Positions 6,438 through 6,795 of a DNA stretch of 6,795 nucleotides are shown here, piece by piece. The notes under the pieces were generated by a model. It did no database searches and was not told where the DNA came from. It was given only the letters and a program-made list of their open reading frames with translations. Both the position numbers and the translations under genes were made by a program. Positions within the stretch are counted from its first letter, which is position 1, and each line of letters begins with the position of its first letter. This DNA is from Bacteroidota bacterium (GTDB lineage Bacteria; Bacteroidota; Bacteroidia; Chitinophagales; Chitinophagaceae): the NCBI GenBank assembly GCA_947462495.1, contig CANHOY010000092.1, forward strand, positions 1-6,795. The letters are read 5' to 3'.

Positions 6438-6795
6438 ATGTTGCAATTGAACCCGAACGGAGCAGAATTTATCAAAAGACATATTGGCCCCAATGCCCAA
6501 GACACCCAAAAAATGTTAGATACTATTGGTATAAAATCAATAGATGAATTAATTGAAAAAACAGTCCCTAACAACATACGTTCGAAAAAAGCAATGCAAA
6601 TTCCAGAAGGGTTGTCTGAATTTGAAATGTTGCAATCTTTAAAAATCATTGCTGAAAAAAATATTGTGGCTACTAATTTTATTGGCCAAGGTTATTACGG
6701 TACCATCACCCCGAGTGTGATTCTTAGAAATATTTTTGAAAACCCAGGCTGGTATACTCAATACACACCTTATCAAGCAGAGATTGCACAAGGAC
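6438..6795 (+). CDS. gcvP: glycine dehydrogenase (decarboxylating), P-protein of the glycine cleavage system (partial, N-terminus only)
   Basis: I translated 119 codons from the ATG at 6438 to the right edge with no stop. GcvP is the PLP-dependent enzyme that decarboxylates glycine and passes the aminomethyl group to the lipoyl H-protein. Together with the T- and L-proteins this feeds one-carbon units to tetrahydrofolate. The N-terminus is characteristic: F-I-K-R-H-I-G-P-N at 11-19, S-I-D-E-L-I at 34-39, T-V-P-N-N-I-R at 42-48, then I-G-Q-G-Y-Y-G-T at 82-89 and [13 protein letters not shown] at 101-113. The family protein is about 950 residues, so roughly one eighth is visible; the PLP lysine lies beyond the window. 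An in-frame TAA at 6423-6425 with no other start after it fixes the ATG. A TAnnTTTG promoter lies just upstream. Confidence 0.97.
   Translation, partial: MLQLNPNGAEFIKRHIGPNAQDTQKMLDTIGIKSIDELIEKTVPNNIRSKKAMQIPEGLSEFEMLQSLKIIAEKNIVATNFIGQGYYGTITPSVILRNIFENPGWYTQYTPYQAEIAQG

Noticed and set aside
6422..6649. Minus-strand open frame opposite the start of gcvP
   Set aside because: It lies antisense to a strongly conserved gcvP N-terminus and its promoter.

Overview
The window looks like ordinary chromosomal DNA from a member of the Bacteroidota. I infer a Chitinophagaceae-like relative from protein character, but the family-level placement is soft. The support is low GC, no convincing Shine-Dalgarno sequence before any start codon, and perfect copies of the Bacteroidota sigma -7 element TAnnTTTG upstream of three genes. 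I see no mobile element, CRISPR array, RNA gene or phage gene, and no clear undescribed system.

Left part (about 1-3293, minus strand): a tight three-gene run is transcribed leftwards. It starts with sppA, a full-length 67K-type signal peptide peptidase. Next is an ABC-2 type transporter permease, 4 nt downstream. Last is a membrane-anchored SRPBCC/START-like protein whose start codon overlaps the permease stop (TAATG) and which runs off the left edge. No ATPase partner for the permease is visible.

Middle part (3294-5842, plus strand): a short divergent intergenic region separates sppA from folK (HPPK, folate synthesis). A deoxynucleoside kinase follows with its own perfect TAnnTTTG promoter just after the folK stop. 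An MFS transporter of the EntS/MFS_3 type comes 9 nt after the kinase and is probably co-transcribed with it.

Right part (5839-6795): a YkgJ-type CxxCxxCC cysteine-cluster protein lies on the minus strand. It converges on the MFS gene so closely that the two stop codons overlap by 4 bp. A 122-bp divergent intergenic region with two back-to-back TAnnTTTG promoters separates it from the start of gcvP (glycine decarboxylase P-protein), which runs off the right edge.

The genes are mostly housekeeping: envelope proteolysis, folate, nucleotide salvage and glycine/one-carbon metabolism. FolK (making the folate precursor) and GcvP (feeding one-carbon units onto tetrahydrofolate) are linked metabolically, but they are in separate transcription units and the window gives no sign of joint regulation.
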